From Neoarius graeffei (Eukaryota > Chordata > Actinopteri > Siluriformes > Ariidae), in contig NC_083578.1 of NCBI RefSeq assembly GCF_027579695.1, positions 4,878,460-4,942,459 of the forward strand: a stretch of 64,000 nucleotides of DNA, written 5' to 3'. Numbering within the stretch: position 1 is the stretch's first letter; each line of letters opens with the position of its first letter. A program made the position numbers and the translations under genes. Shown here in pieces: positions 11,415 to 22,335 of this stretch. The notes beneath the pieces are model-generated. The model was not told the DNA's origin. It searched no databases and saw only the letters and a list, made by a program, of their open reading frames with translations.

Positions 11415-11964
11415 TCTGTACACTAGTGCAGCAGTATTCAGCGGTGTTTTTTACCAACAAGATGGCGGCTGTGTACTTTCCGGTCACGTGACTGCAAGAT
11501 CTCTATAGAGGCCCATTTCCAGCAACTATCACTCCAGTGTTCTAATGGTACAATGTGTTTGCTCATTGCCTCAGAAGGCTAATGGATGATTAGAAAACCC
11601 TTGTACAATCATGTTAGCACAGCTGAAAACAGTTTAGCTCTTTAGAGAAGCTATAAAACTGACCTTCCTTTGAGCAGATTGAGTTTCTGGAGCATCACAT
11701 TTGTGGGGTTGATTAAATGCTCAAAATGTCTTGACTATATTTTCTATTCATTTTACAACTTGTGGTAAATAAAAGTGTGACTTTTCATGGAAGACACAAA
11801 ATTGTCTGGGTGACCCCAAACTTTTGAACGGTAGTGTAGAGGTGTGTGGGTTTGACCCATGTTATTCAAAAAAAGTCAGACTTTTCTGAAGATAAGACGC
11901 TTCTACTAACCATCGAGTGCCCAGATATCGCGTTCTATCTGGTTTGGCTGCTGAAGAATCGAGT

Positions 11965-11969
11965 CCGAC
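11965..11969 (+). other. Target-site duplication of the BEL element, left copy
   Basis: CCGAC directly precedes the 5' LTR and is repeated exactly at 18806-18810 after the 3' LTR. A five-base duplication is usual for BEL/Pao integration. Confidence 0.9.
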
Positions 11970-13249
11970 TGTTCAGAATTGCGGTGCCAGGTCTTAATTA
12001 TTTTGACCTTTAAAAGTAGTAAACAGGCACCCTTGTCAGACATAGTGGCTCCCAACTCGTTAGTTGTCAGGGCATGTTACAACATGCCAACTTCAGACAC
12101 CCTGGCGCCACTGTCCATCACACTGTGCTGCGTGGACTATATAAGATGCGCACAAACATCGAAGAAAACACAGCACACATCAGACGGGGACTCCATGCAA
12201 CACCTGCTTCTCATCAGTGAATATTTGGATCCGTTTCTCTCTTTCTTTCTCGGTTTCATTTCTTTCTTGCTTTCTGTCTTTCTATCGCGGACGTGTCAGG
12301 ATCCAACGTCCATCATTCGTGCCGTGTGAGCATTCCGTGCGTCCTTGAATGTAAGTTGTTTATTGTTGCGTAGCTACTGTGTTATGTGTGTACTCGTTAT
12401 CTGTAACTGTTACATGTGGCGGTAAGGCTAGCGAGTATTTCTTCTCTTATTCTCTCATCCTGTGTCTGTCTATTTTCTTACGTGTTTGTTCTGTTCTGTT
12501 CAGTAGCCATGTAATGATAGCGCTTGTTTTCTCGACCACGGTTTGTTACGGGAGCACATTTCATTATTAGCCATTGCCGTGTTGGGAGTGTAGTGGTGGT
12601 ATGTACAGTTCATAACCGCGCCACATATTCTAACCTTCTATGCGCAATACAGCGCGGGGCAGCGCTTAAAGGAGCCATGCTCCCCTTCATTCAGCCGACA
12701 CACTCTGTGTCTTCATGCGGGTGTGACTCGCTGTAAGCAGTTGCACCACGCACCTTGGTAATGATAGCTGCTGTAGGCAGCTATCCTCATCCTCCGTGTA
12801 CGTTGTACACATTGTACATATTGTGTACATATCGTGTATATAGTCAGTATCTAGTGTGTTGTGTTATTTATTATGGGGTGTAAATAGCATTCATTGGGCT
12901 TTACATTGTTTTACTTATATAGTATTCATTTGTGTGTTTTACATTTGTATTACATTGTATATAATTATTATTCATTTGCGTTAATATATATTTAATGCGA
13001 TGTGTATTTGTATTTATATCATTGTTATTATTTACATTATTGCTTGTGTGTATATTATTGCTCATGTCTTGTTGTATTTGTATTTTATTCTGTTTTCTAG
13101 TAAAACCACGGTTTACACTGTTGCTCATGAGTGGACATCCATTAATTCCTGTTCTAACCGGACAGCCTGTGTAGCTTGCTGTATACCTGATCCAGTGTCC
13201 CTCTTATACAGTCCTTTACCCTGTCCATCACCGGACACCCATTTTTATA
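11970..13249 (+). repeat. BEL/Pao 5' LTR
   Basis: 1280 bp, starting TGTTCAGAATTGCGG and ending CCCATTTTTATA. Compared with the 3' LTR (17526-18805) I see only two substitutions (near 12331 and 12678) and no length difference. A 'ctatataaga' TATA-like element lies at about 12137-12146. Short reading frames inside it are shared by both LTRs and are not genes. Confidence 0.93.
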
Positions 13250-13266
13250 TGGTCCTTCGAGCCGGA
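13250..13266 (+). other. Primer-binding site complementary to tRNA-Tyr
   Basis: tggtccttcgagccgga begins immediately after the 5' LTR. Its complement, TCCGGCTCGAAGGACCA, equals the 3' end of vertebrate tRNA-Tyr (acceptor strand TCGAAGG, discriminator A, then CCA) as I remember it. Confidence 0.8.
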
Positions 13267-13288
13267 TACAGCATTCTACACAGTCAGG

Positions 13289-16200
13289 ATGTCCACTCAT
13301 GATGGCAGTGCCCGTCCTCGCCGTGAGCACCACCACCCCAGGCACCTGGATGACTACGTGGTGACCCAGGCTCAGCGACGGCTGCCACAGGACGGCGCAC
13401 ACACCCAGGATGATTCTTCCCATGTGGGAGACAGCAGGCCCCGGGAGCCATCACACACTCCCCCTGCTGGGCAGACTCCCCTGGACACGTCAGCAGCTAT
13501 CCTCCTCGCCCTTCAGCAGATACGGGAGGACAATCGGCAGCTGCAGCGGGATGTGCAGTACCTGTTGCAACAACAACACTATGCATCACCTCCACGCACT
13601 CCAGCGAGGGACATCCAGGTTCCAGCCGTCACGCCTGGAACCCCCCCAGCAGTCCTATCATCACCACTGCAGCATGACAGAACATACAGCCCTGCTGACT
13701 CAACCAGTGGACATCGCCGCGCCCCGGTGGCAGAGCAGTCGTCACCTCTACCTCGGCCACACATCGCAGGAGCTGAGGCAGCGACGTCCACACCGCCACA
13801 TGGAGGAGCTCCCCATCTGCCAACACCACTGATGGCAGAGCTGACAGAGCACCTGAGGAGCATGAATCTGCCACGGGGTCACTCATTCACGTCATCCTCA
13901 CCCTCTCCTGCCACCCCACAGTACTCAGCGCCATTCAGCCCACGGCGCCCTTCGTCTGCTCAGAGACAGCGGACGTCATCACCGGTGTCGGCCGGTCAGA
14001 GGGCAGTGGCACCAGATCATCACAGGCTGTCACCTGTCCCACAGCGACTGACATCTCTTCCCCCTCAGGAGCTGACCTACCGCGGCCCCAAGATGAGAAT
14101 CCCAGCGTTCACCGAGGACGACCCACGGCAGTTCAACAGGATGCAGCTGGCACTCGACAACGTCCTACCACCCGACGCGACAGAGCGCTTCAAATATCAG
14201 ATCCTGCTGGACCACCTGAAGCTAGAGGATGCTGTCCTGGTAGCGGATGCTTACTGCCACAGCAGCTATCCCTACAGTGATACGATGGCAGCCCTCACGA
14301 AGCTCTTTGGGCAGCCCCGCAAACTGGCACTCAGGCAGATCAACCAGGTCCTGGCTGAGCCCCCTGTCAGGAGCGGTGACCAGAGAGGCTTCAGGAACTT
14401 CGCCCTGAAGGTGCAGTCCTTGGTGGGGATGCTGGATAAGATGGGGACCCAGGAACAGCTTGAGCTACGGTGTGGTTCGCATGTGTCTCGGTTGCTGCCC
14501 AAGCTGCCTCACGAGCTGCGTACTGCCTTCAGGCGGTACATCGACCCAGACCGTGTGCCTGTCCCCACACTCTTGGACTTCGCCGCATGGTTACAGTACG
14601 AGGTTGGTGTGCAGCTGGACGAGACCAACGACCCGCCAAAGGCAACAGCGAGCCAGGCAGAGCGGCAGCGGAGCACCAGAGGCAAGCAGCCGGCAGCCAC
14701 ACGCTCCACCACGGTCCTGCTGGTAGACCCCCCAGCCAAGTCAGCTCAGCAGCCATCAAAGTCAGCTCCACGTACACCCGCCAAGGTGGAGCCTCCAAAG
14801 AAGTACTGCCCCTTCTGCAACAGCACGGAGCACTACTTCAACCAGTGCACTGCGTTCAAGAGTATGTCACTGGAACCAAGGCTCCAGTGGATCAAGACCG
14901 GGAAGAAGTGCTGGAGGTGTGGACGCGACCATCAAGCAGCTCAGTGCTACCTCAAGGCACGGTGCCCGAAGTGCAATCGCCTGCACCTCGAGGTACTGCA
15001 TGAGGTGAATGCACAAAGCAGGCCGGAGACTGCGACACTGTCTTCACCCAGCCAGCCATCCACCTACTACCTCGACCCAGCACGGAGAGGTAGTTGTGTG
15101 CTGCTGAAGATGGTGAAGGTGCTCCTTCATCACGGGGGCAAGAAGATGGAGACCTACGCCATCCTCGATGACGGGTCAGAGCGCACCATGCTCCTCCCCC
15201 AAGCAGCGCAGCAGCTTGGCCTGAAAGGACAGAGTGAGAACCTGGCCCTCCGCACCATCCGTCATGACATCAGAACGGTGCCGGGGAGGTCAGTGTCCTT
15301 CTCTGTGTCATCCCTCAGTCAACCGCAGCAGCGGTACAAGATACAGCGGGCCTTCACATCACCCGAACTGGGACTGTCCCCTCATTCACACCCAGTTGAG
15401 GCTCTCCAAAGGACCTACCGCCACCTCAGAGGGCTGCCTCTTCACTCCTTTACTCAGGCCCGTCCGCTGCTCCTCATTGGGTCTGACTACCCAGACCTCC
15501 TCATCCCCATCGAGCCTGTGCACATAGGCCCACCAGGTGGACCCATTGCCCTGAAGACACACCTTGGGTGGACACTTCAAGGCCCCGCCAAGGCTGTCAA
15601 GCGTCGGTCTTCCACCTCAGCGTGCCTGTTCATCAGTGCACCGTCACCATCAGTGGAGCTGCTGCAGAACGTCACCAGGCTGTGGCAGATGGATGTGGTG
15701 CCGTACCGAAACGAGAAGATCATCACCCGGTCCAAGCAGGATGCTGCAGCTGTCAAGTTGCTGGAGGAGAAGACCGTCAGAGTGACAGTCGACGGCGTTC
15801 GGCGATACGTCCACTCATCAGACAACCCAGCTGATGATATCGCCAGGGGGCTGACTCTGTCACAGCTCGTCCAGGAGCATTGCTGGAGTCGCGGACCTCC
15901 CTTCCTGTGGCAGGACGAGACAGCATGGCCGACTGGTCCAGGCCCCTCACCCACTATCGCTGCTGACGCCACCGAGCTGCGGAAGTCCCAGTTCTGCGGC
16001 CACATCACCGTGACCTCTGACCCTGCGTTGCCTGATGCAGGGAACTTCAGTCAATATCCAGAGCTGCTGGAGGCCACAGTCAGAGCGCGTCACGGGGCGG
16101 CCACATCCGCCATCACAGCTGAGGACTACAGGCAAGCGGAGATGGCACTCCTCAGGAAGGCACAGAGTGACTCCTTCCCCGAAGACCTCACCCTGCTCTC

Positions 16201-17485
16201 AGCGGGGAAGCCAGTCTCCACTGACAGCAGGATCCTCACATTGTCCCCGGAGTACGACGCTGAGACACAGCTGATCCGGGTCGGAGGTCGTCTGCGCAGG
16301 TGTGACACGGTTGAGGAGGAGACTCTGCACCCCATCCTGCTTGACCCTCAGCACCCCATCACACAGCTCATCATCCGAGACTTCGACAGCCACCTGGCGC
16401 ACCCAGGACCAGAGCGAGTGTTTGCTGAGCTGCGCCGGCGGTACTGGATCGTGCGTGGGAGAGCGGCTGTCAAGAAACATCAGCACAGCTGTCCAGAGTG
16501 TCAGAAGTGGCGAGGCACACCAGTGATCCCCAGAATGGCTGACTTGCCACCATCAAGTCTGCGCTTGCACAAGCCAGCCTTCTATTCCACTGGAATGGAT
16601 TGTTTCGGGCCGTACCTCATCAAAATCGGCCGACGCACTGAGAAACGGTGGGCCATCGTTTTCAAGTGCCTGACAATCCATGCAGTGCATCTAGACCTCC
16701 TCACCAGCATGGACACTGATGCTTTCTTGATGGCCCTGCGGCGCTTCATCGCACGCCGAGGGAAGCCACATGAGCTGCTCTCCGACCAAGGCACCAATTT
16801 CAGAGGGGGTCAGTCTGAACTGCAGGAGACGTTCAAAGCCCTCAGCCCAGAGCTACAGTCCCACTTAGCCAGTCAACAGATTGACTTCAAGTTCAATCCT
16901 CCACATGCTCCGCACTTCGGTGGTTCCTGGGAACGGGAGATCCGTTCCATCAAAGCTGCCCTACACACTACACTCGATGCACAGACAGTCACTGAGGAGG
17001 TGTTGAGGACAGTGCTGATCGAGGTGGAAAGCATCATCAACTCCAAGCCCTTGGGTTACACCTCATCAGACATCGCAGATCCAGATCCCATCACTCCAAA
17101 CATGCTGCTGATGGGGCGGCACGACCCCTCCATACCACAAGTGGTCTACACCGACTCCGACATCCTGAGCAGGCGCAGGTGGAGACAGTGCCAGGCCCTT
17201 GCGGACCAATTCTGGGCTAAGTTCATCAGGAACTACCTGCCCTCTCTTCAAACCCGCTCCAAGTGGCAACGAGACCGGGAGGACCTCATCGTTGACAGCA
17301 TCGTGATGATTGTCGACCCTCAACTCCCACGTGCCCTGTGGCCTGTGGGCAAGGTCACTGCTGTCACCCCTGGAGCAGATGGCAGGGTACGTACTGCACA
17401 GGTGCAGGTCAAGGACCGGACCTACACACGCCCAGTCTCACGCCTGGTGAGACTCCCTTCACTCCCTCAGGACACCTCTGCCTGA
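13289..17485 (+). CDS. BEL/Pao Gag-protease-integrase polyprotein with RT/RNase H missing
   Basis: 1398 aa, open throughout. Residues 1-500: proline-rich N terminus and Gag (LTYRGPKMRIPAF onward). CCHC-type knuckles lie at about 505-520 (CPFCNSTEHYFNQC) and 541-553 (CWRCGRDHQAAQC). The aspartic protease has ILDDGSERT near 627. At about residue 838 the sequence jumps from 'VDGVRRY', where BEL RT normally begins, to 'VHSSDNPADD', which normally follows RNase H. The integrase follows: zinc-binding HLAHPG...CPEC (from about 1035), then D1104 (GMDCFG), D1166 (SDQGTNF) and E1215 (SWERE), and a C-terminal DUF5641-like domain. Roughly 500 residues found in full BEL pol proteins are absent, yet the frame is kept. 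Gag, protease and integrase could still be functional. Confidence 0.92.
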   Translation: MSTHDGSARPRREHHHPRHLDDYVVTQAQRRLPQDGAHTQDDSSHVGDSRPREPSHTPPAGQTPLDTSAAILLALQQIREDNRQLQRDVQYLLQQQHYASPPRTPARDIQVPAVTPGTPPAVLSSPLQHDRTYSPADSTSGHRRAPVAEQSSPLPRPHIAGAEAATSTPPHGGAPHLPTPLMAELTEHLRSMNLPRGHSFTSSSPSPATPQYSAPFSPRRPSSAQRQRTSSPVSAGQRAVAPDHHRLSPVPQRLTSLPPQELTYRGPKMRIPAFTEDDPRQFNRMQLALDNVLPPDATERFKYQILLDHLKLEDAVLVADAYCHSSYPYSDTMAALTKLFGQPRKLALRQINQVLAEPPVRSGDQRGFRNFALKVQSLVGMLDKMGTQEQLELRCGSHVSRLLPKLPHELRTAFRRYIDPDRVPVPTLLDFAAWLQYEVGVQLDETNDPPKATASQAERQRSTRGKQPAATRSTTVLLVDPPAKSAQQPSKSAPRTPAKVEPPKKYCPFCNSTEHYFNQCTAFKSMSLEPRLQWIKTGKKCWRCGRDHQAAQCYLKARCPKCNRLHLEVLHEVNAQSRPETATLSSPSQPSTYYLDPARRGSCVLLKMVKVLLHHGGKKMETYAILDDGSERTMLLPQAAQQLGLKGQSENLALRTIRHDIRTVPGRSVSFSVSSLSQPQQRYKIQRAFTSPELGLSPHSHPVEALQRTYRHLRGLPLHSFTQARPLLLIGSDYPDLLIPIEPVHIGPPGGPIALKTHLGWTLQGPAKAVKRRSSTSACLFISAPSPSVELLQNVTRLWQMDVVPYRNEKIITRSKQDAAAVKLLEEKTVRVTVDGVRRYVHSSDNPADDIARGLTLSQLVQEHCWSRGPPFLWQDETAWPTGPGPSPTIAADATELRKSQFCGHITVTSDPALPDAGNFSQYPELLEATVRARHGAATSAITAEDYRQAEMALLRKAQSDSFPEDLTLLSAGKPVSTDSRILTLSPEYDAETQLIRVGGRLRRCDTVEEETLHPILLDPQHPITQLIIRDFDSHLAHPGPERVFAELRRRYWIVRGRAAVKKHQHSCPECQKWRGTPVIPRMADLPPSSLRLHKPAFYSTGMDCFGPYLIKIGRRTEKRWAIVFKCLTIHAVHLDLLTSMDTDAFLMALRRFIARRGKPHELLSDQGTNFRGGQSELQETFKALSPELQSHLASQQIDFKFNPPHAPHFGGSWEREIRSIKAALHTTLDAQTVTEEVLRTVLIEVESIINSKPLGYTSSDIADPDPITPNMLLMGRHDPSIPQVVYTDSDILSRRRWRQCQALADQFWAKFIRNYLPSLQTRSKWQRDREDLIVDSIVMIVDPQLPRALWPVGKVTAVTPGADGRVRTAQVQVKDRTYTRPVSRLVRLPSLPQDTSA
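15795..15820 (+). other. Deletion junction replacing RT and RNase H
   Basis: Codons for VDGVRRY are fused in frame to VHSSDNPADD at about 15803-15812. In full-length BEL proteins the downstream partner is usually preceded by 'WRY', so the RRY/WRY codons offer a short microhomology at which a template switch could have occurred. This is an inference from the family; no intact copy is in the window. Confidence 0.75.
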
Positions 17486-17508
17486 CATCATGGACACAAC
17501 TTTGTTCT

Positions 17509-17525
17509 ACAAAGTTGGGGGCGGC
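17509..17525 (+). other. Polypurine tract of the BEL element
   Basis: A purine-rich run (aaagttgggggcggc) lies directly before the 3' LTR, where plus-strand priming is expected. Confidence 0.65.
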
Positions 17526-18805
17526 TGTTCAGAATTGCGGTGCCAGGTCTTAATTATTTTGACCTTTAAAAGTAGTAAACAGGCACCCTTGTCAGACATA
17601 GTGGCTCCCAACTCGTTAGTTGTCAGGGCATGTTACAACATGCCAACTTCAGACACCCTGGCGCCACTGTCCATCACACTGTGCTGCGTGGACTATATAA
17701 GATGCGCACAAACATCGAAGAAAACACAGCACACATCAGACGGGGACTCCATGCAACACCTGCTTCTCATCAGTGAATATTTGGATCCGTTTCTCTCTTT
17801 CTTTCTCGGTTTCATTTCTTTCTTGCTTTCTGTCTTTCTATCGCGGACGTGTCAGGATCCAACGTCCATCATTCGTGCCGTGTGAGCATTCCATGCGTCC
17901 TTGAATGTAAGTTGTTTATTGTTGCGTAGCTACTGTGTTATGTGTGTACTCGTTATCTGTAACTGTTACATGTGGCGGTAAGGCTAGCGAGTATTTCTTC
18001 TCTTATTCTCTCATCCTGTGTCTGTCTATTTTCTTACGTGTTTGTTCTGTTCTGTTCAGTAGCCATGTAATGATAGCGCTTGTTTTCTCGACCACGGTTT
18101 GTTACGGGAGCACATTTCATTATTAGCCATTGCCGTGTTGGGAGTGTAGTGGTGGTATGTACAGTTCATAACCGCGCCACATATTCTAACCTTCTATGCG
18201 CAATACAGCGCGGGGCAGCGCTTAAAGGAGCCACGCTCCCCTTCATTCAGCCGACACACTCTGTGTCTTCATGCGGGTGTGACTCGCTGTAAGCAGTTGC
18301 ACCACGCACCTTGGTAATGATAGCTGCTGTAGGCAGCTATCCTCATCCTCCGTGTACGTTGTACACATTGTACATATTGTGTACATATCGTGTATATAGT
18401 CAGTATCTAGTGTGTTGTGTTATTTATTATGGGGTGTAAATAGCATTCATTGGGCTTTACATTGTTTTACTTATATAGTATTCATTTGTGTGTTTTACAT
18501 TTGTATTACATTGTATATAATTATTATTCATTTGCGTTAATATATATTTAATGCGATGTGTATTTGTATTTATATCATTGTTATTATTTACATTATTGCT
18601 TGTGTGTATATTATTGCTCATGTCTTGTTGTATTTGTATTTTATTCTGTTTTCTAGTAAAACCACGGTTTACACTGTTGCTCATGAGTGGACATCCATTA
18701 ATTCCTGTTCTAACCGGACAGCCTGTGTAGCTTGCTGTATACCTGATCCAGTGTCCCTCTTATACAGTCCTTTACCCTGTCCATCACCGGACACCCATTT
18801 TTATA
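17526..18805 (+). repeat. BEL/Pao 3' LTR
   Basis: 1280 bp, the partner of 11970-13249, offset by exactly 5556 bp. It is followed by the CCGAC duplication at 18806-18810. Confidence 0.93.
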
Positions 18806-18810
18806 CCGAC

Positions 18811-19757
18811 CTTGGATGAAACGTAGCCCATGTTCTGAGTGGGCGCCCAGTCTGGATTGTTTCTATCGTATAATTTTGCTGGCGCTCCTAGAAGTGAAAT
18901 GGTAATACACGTGTTAAAATTATAACAACGACTGAGTGAACCACGACGAGAACGCTCAATTTATAGCAAAATTCTAGCAACACAAAAAAAATCTTCCATG
19001 ATATTATCGAGAAAGCTTTTGAATCTCACCTGAGATAAAATGATTACTGCAAACATGAGCTGTTTTGGTTTTAGTCTCTGTTAGATCAGCCCTGCCGATG
19101 TTGTTCAGCCGTGCTCGTCTCCTCTCCATACCGAGCCTCAGAGTTTCCTCGCCCTCTTTCTGAATCATGGACGAAATTCTAAAAAATCAGAACGTGCCAA
19201 GATCACGAGTACTGTTGTGACCACGACCATATACAGCACAAAAGATATGGCAGAGCTAAAAGAATGACAAAGAGAGTTGCGCATGTGACTGTGTTTTGTA
19301 TGGAATGTTGCTTGACCCCGCATTTGTGTCTCCACCAACATGGCCGACATCCGGGTTTCTATTTTGCTTTGATGTCACTCGCAAGTCAAGGATACAGTAG
19401 TTACACTTAACATTGGTAGGCATATGAGGTGAAAATTCAAATGCTGATTTATACAGTCCTTTGAAAATAAAGAGATAAATGTAGCCGTAAAATGTCACAC
19501 TGAGGTTTTACTCTCCAGCAACTGATGAGGATTCTTCTATTTGACCCTGATTGGATGATCTATCTTGGTGTCCTGACATATTACCAGTAAAGACAAATTA
19601 AACTTCACATTTTAATAAATCAGTGCACAATATTTATTCCCAACATTTTTACTGCATTAGCAGAAATATTTGAAATTATATAAAAAAAAAAAAATTACAA
19701 TTTTCAGGAGGCAGGGACACTTTAAATGAAGGTGTTCAGGGCTGTTGGTTGGACATG
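18811..19757. other. Intergenic DNA, nothing recognised
   Basis: There are no conserved reading frames. It holds a poly-A run at 19681-19694 and ordinary AT-rich sequence. Confidence 0.4.
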
Positions 19758-20729
19758 TACAGTGGTGCTTGAAAGTTTGTGAACCCTTTAGAATTTTCTA
19801 GATTTCTGTATAAATATGACCTAAAACATCAGATTTTCACACAAGTCCTAAAAGTAGATAAAGAGAACCCAGTTCAACAAATGAGACAAAAATCTTATAC
19901 TTGGTCATTTATTTATTGAGGAAAATGATCCAATATTGCATATCTGTGAGTGGCAAAAGTATGTTAACTTCTAGGATTAGCAGTTAATTTGAAGGTGAAA
20001 TTAGAGTCAGGTGTTTTCAATCAATGGGATGACAATCAGGTGTGAGTGGGCACCCTGTTTTATTTAAAGAACAGGGATCTATCAAAGTCTGATCTTCACA
20101 ACACATGTTTGTGGAAGTGTATCATGGCACAAACAAAGGAGATTTCTGAGGACCTCAGAAAAAGTGTTGTTGATGCTCACCAGGCTGGAAAAGGTTACAA
20201 AACCATCTCTAAAGAGTTTGGACTCCATCAATCCACAGTCAGACAGATTGTGTACAAATGGAGGAAATTCAAGACCAGTGTTACCCTCCCCAGGAGTGGT
20301 CGACCAACAAAGGTCACTCCAAGAGCAAGGCGTGTAATAGTCAGCGAAGTCACAAAGGACCCCAGGGTAACTTCTAAGCAACTGAAGGCCTCTCTCACAT
20401 TGGCTAATGTTAATGTTCATGAGTCCACCATCAAGAGAACACTGAACAACAATGGTGTGCATGGCAGGGTTGCAAGGAGAAAGCCACTGCTCTCCAAAAA
20501 GAACATTGCTGCTCATCTGCAGTTTACTAAAGATCACGTGGACAAACCAGAAGGCTATTGGAAAAATGTTTTGTGGACGGATGTTTGGAGAAAGGAAAAA
20601 CACTGCATTCTACCATAAGAACCTTATCCCATCTGTGAAACATGGTGTTGGTAGTATCATGGTTTGGGTTTTGCTGCATCTGGGTCAGGACGGCTTGCCA
20701 TCATTGATGGAACAATCAATTCTGAATTA

Positions 20730-22335
20730 CAACCACGATTCCAAAAAAGTTGGGACAAAGTACAAATTGTAAATAAAAACGGAATGCAATAATTTACAAA
20801 TCTCAAAAACTGATATTGTATTCACAATAGAACATAGACAACATATCAAATGTCGAAAGTGAGACATTTTGAAATTTCATGCCAAATATTGGCTCATTTG
20901 AAATTTCATGACAGCAACACATCTCAAAGAAGTTGGGACAGGGGCAATAAGAGGCTGGAAAAGTTAAAAGGTACAAAAAAGGAACAGCTGGAGGACCAAA
21001 TTGCAACTCATTAGGTCAATTGGCAATAGGTCATTAACATGACTGGGTATAAAAAGAGCATCTTGGAGTGGCAGCAGCTCTCAGAAGTAAAGATGGGAAG
21101 AGGATCATCAATCCCCCTAATTCTGCGCCAACAAATAATGGAGCAATATCAGAAAGGAGTTTGACAGTGTAAAATTGCAAAGAGTTTGAACATACCGGTA
21201 CCATCATCTACAGTGCATAATATCATCAAAAGATTCAGAGAATCTGGAAGAATCTGTGCGTAAGGGTCAAGGCCAGAAAACCATACTGGGTGCCCGTGAT
21301 CTTCGGGCCCTTAGACGGCACTGCATCACATACAGGCATGCTTCTGTATTGGAAATCACAAAATGGGCTCAGGAATATTTCCAGAGAACATTATCTGTGA
21401 ACACAATTCACCGTGCCGTCCGCCGTTGCCAGCTAAAACTCTATAGTTCAAAGAAGAAGCCGTATCTAAACATGATCCAGAAGCACAGACGTCTTCTCTG
21501 AGCCAAGGCTCATTTAAAATGGACTGTGGCAAAGTGGAAAACTGTTCTGTGGTCAGACGAATCAAAATTTGATGTTCTTTATGGAAATCAGGGACACCGT
21601 GTCATTCGGACTAAAAAGGAGAAGGACGACCCAAGTTGTTATCAGCACTCAGTTCAGAAGCCTGCATCTCTGATGGTATGGGGTTGCATTAGTGCATGTG
21701 GCATGGGCAGCTTACACATCTGGAAAGACACCATCAATGCTGAAAGGTATATTCAGGTTCTAGAGCAACATATGCTCCCATCCAGATGATGTCTCTTTCA
21801 GGGAAGACCTTGCATTTTCCAACATGACAATGCCAAACCACATACTGCATCAATTACAGCATCATGGCTGCGTAGAAGAAGGGTCCGGGTACTGAATTGG
21901 CCAGCCTGCAGTCCAGATCTTTCACCCATAGAAAACATTTGGCGCATCATAAAACAGAAGATATGACAAAAAAGACCTAAGAGAGTTGAGCAACTAGAAT
22001 CCTACATTAGACAAGAATGGGTTAACATTCCTATCCCTAAACTTGAGCAACTTGTCTACTCAGTCCCCAGACATTTACAGACTGTTGTAAAGAGAAAAGG
22101 GGATGTCTCACAGTGGTAAACATGGCCTTGTCCCAACTTTGAGATGTGTTGTCATGAAATTTAAAAATCACCTAATTTTTCTCTTTAAATGATACAGTTT
22201 CTCAGTTTAAACATTTGATATGTCATCTATGTTCTATTCTGAATAAGATATGGAATTTTTGAAACGTCCACATCATTGCATTCTGTTTTTATTTACAATT
22301 TGTACTTTGTCCCAACTTTTTTGGAATCGGGGTTG
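20730..22335 (+). mobile_element. Tc1/mariner element nested in the outer Tc1
   Basis: Inverted ends begin 'caaccacgattccaaaaaag' (20730) and finish with the complement of 'caaccccgattccaaaaaag' (22335). The TIR homology covers about 60 bp. The flanking TA dinucleotides (20728-20729, 22336-22337) are the target duplication. Confidence 0.9.
21093..22119 (+). pseudogene. Tc1/mariner transposase with stops (inner element)
   Basis: The frame starts MGRGSSIPLILRQQIMEQYQ. An in-frame TGA occurs near 21162, a frameshift near 21250, and further stops near 21500, 21787 and 21965. The DDE residues can still be read: [21 protein letters not shown] and SPIENIWR. The ending is RKGDVSQW. It is degenerate and cannot make transposase. 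Confidence 0.88.

Larger units (their letters stand above)
10465..11503. mobile_element. Harbinger/ISL2EU-like deletion derivative carrying a LINE fragment
   Basis: It is flanked by a 3-bp TAT (10462-10464, 11504-11506). The two ends are related in inverted orientation: 'cgccatcttgtcggtcaaa' near 10511-10529 mirrors 'cgccatcttgttggtaaaa' on the opposite strand near 11450-11468, and the outermost 'cttgca' motifs also match. The right half encodes on the - strand the N-terminal exon of a SWIM/YqaJ-type element protein. The left half carries, on the + strand, an unrelated LINE 5' segment. The superfamily call is an inference from the protein and the ends. Confidence 0.5.
10391..11845 (+). mobile_element. 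Internally deleted Tc1-like element, interrupted by another transposon
   Basis: 10391-10464 and 11507-11845 read as one Tc1-like 5' region and 3' end when the insertion 10465-11503 is removed. The right part passes from the 5' UTR to the presumed transposase start (about 11726) and then directly to the 3' terminal region, ending in 'ccccaaacttttgaacggta'. The transposase ORF is therefore deleted. The left TIR is missing. The recognition rests on remembered fish Tc1 sequence, not on an alignment. Confidence 0.6.
11970..18805 (+). mobile_element. BEL/Pao LTR retrotransposon lacking reverse transcriptase
   Basis: The complete unit runs LTR (11970-13249), primer-binding site (13250-13266), single ORF (13289-17485), polypurine tract (about 17509-17525), LTR (17526-18805), flanked by a perfect CCGAC duplication. 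Near-identical LTRs indicate a recent insertion. The ORF lacks the RT/RNase H segment, so the copy must have moved using enzymes supplied in trans, or lost them during its own reverse transcription. Confidence 0.93.

Noticed and set aside
12379-13128. Short frames duplicated exactly at 17935-18684
   Set aside because: They lie inside the two LTRs of the BEL element, so the duplication is explained by LTR identity.
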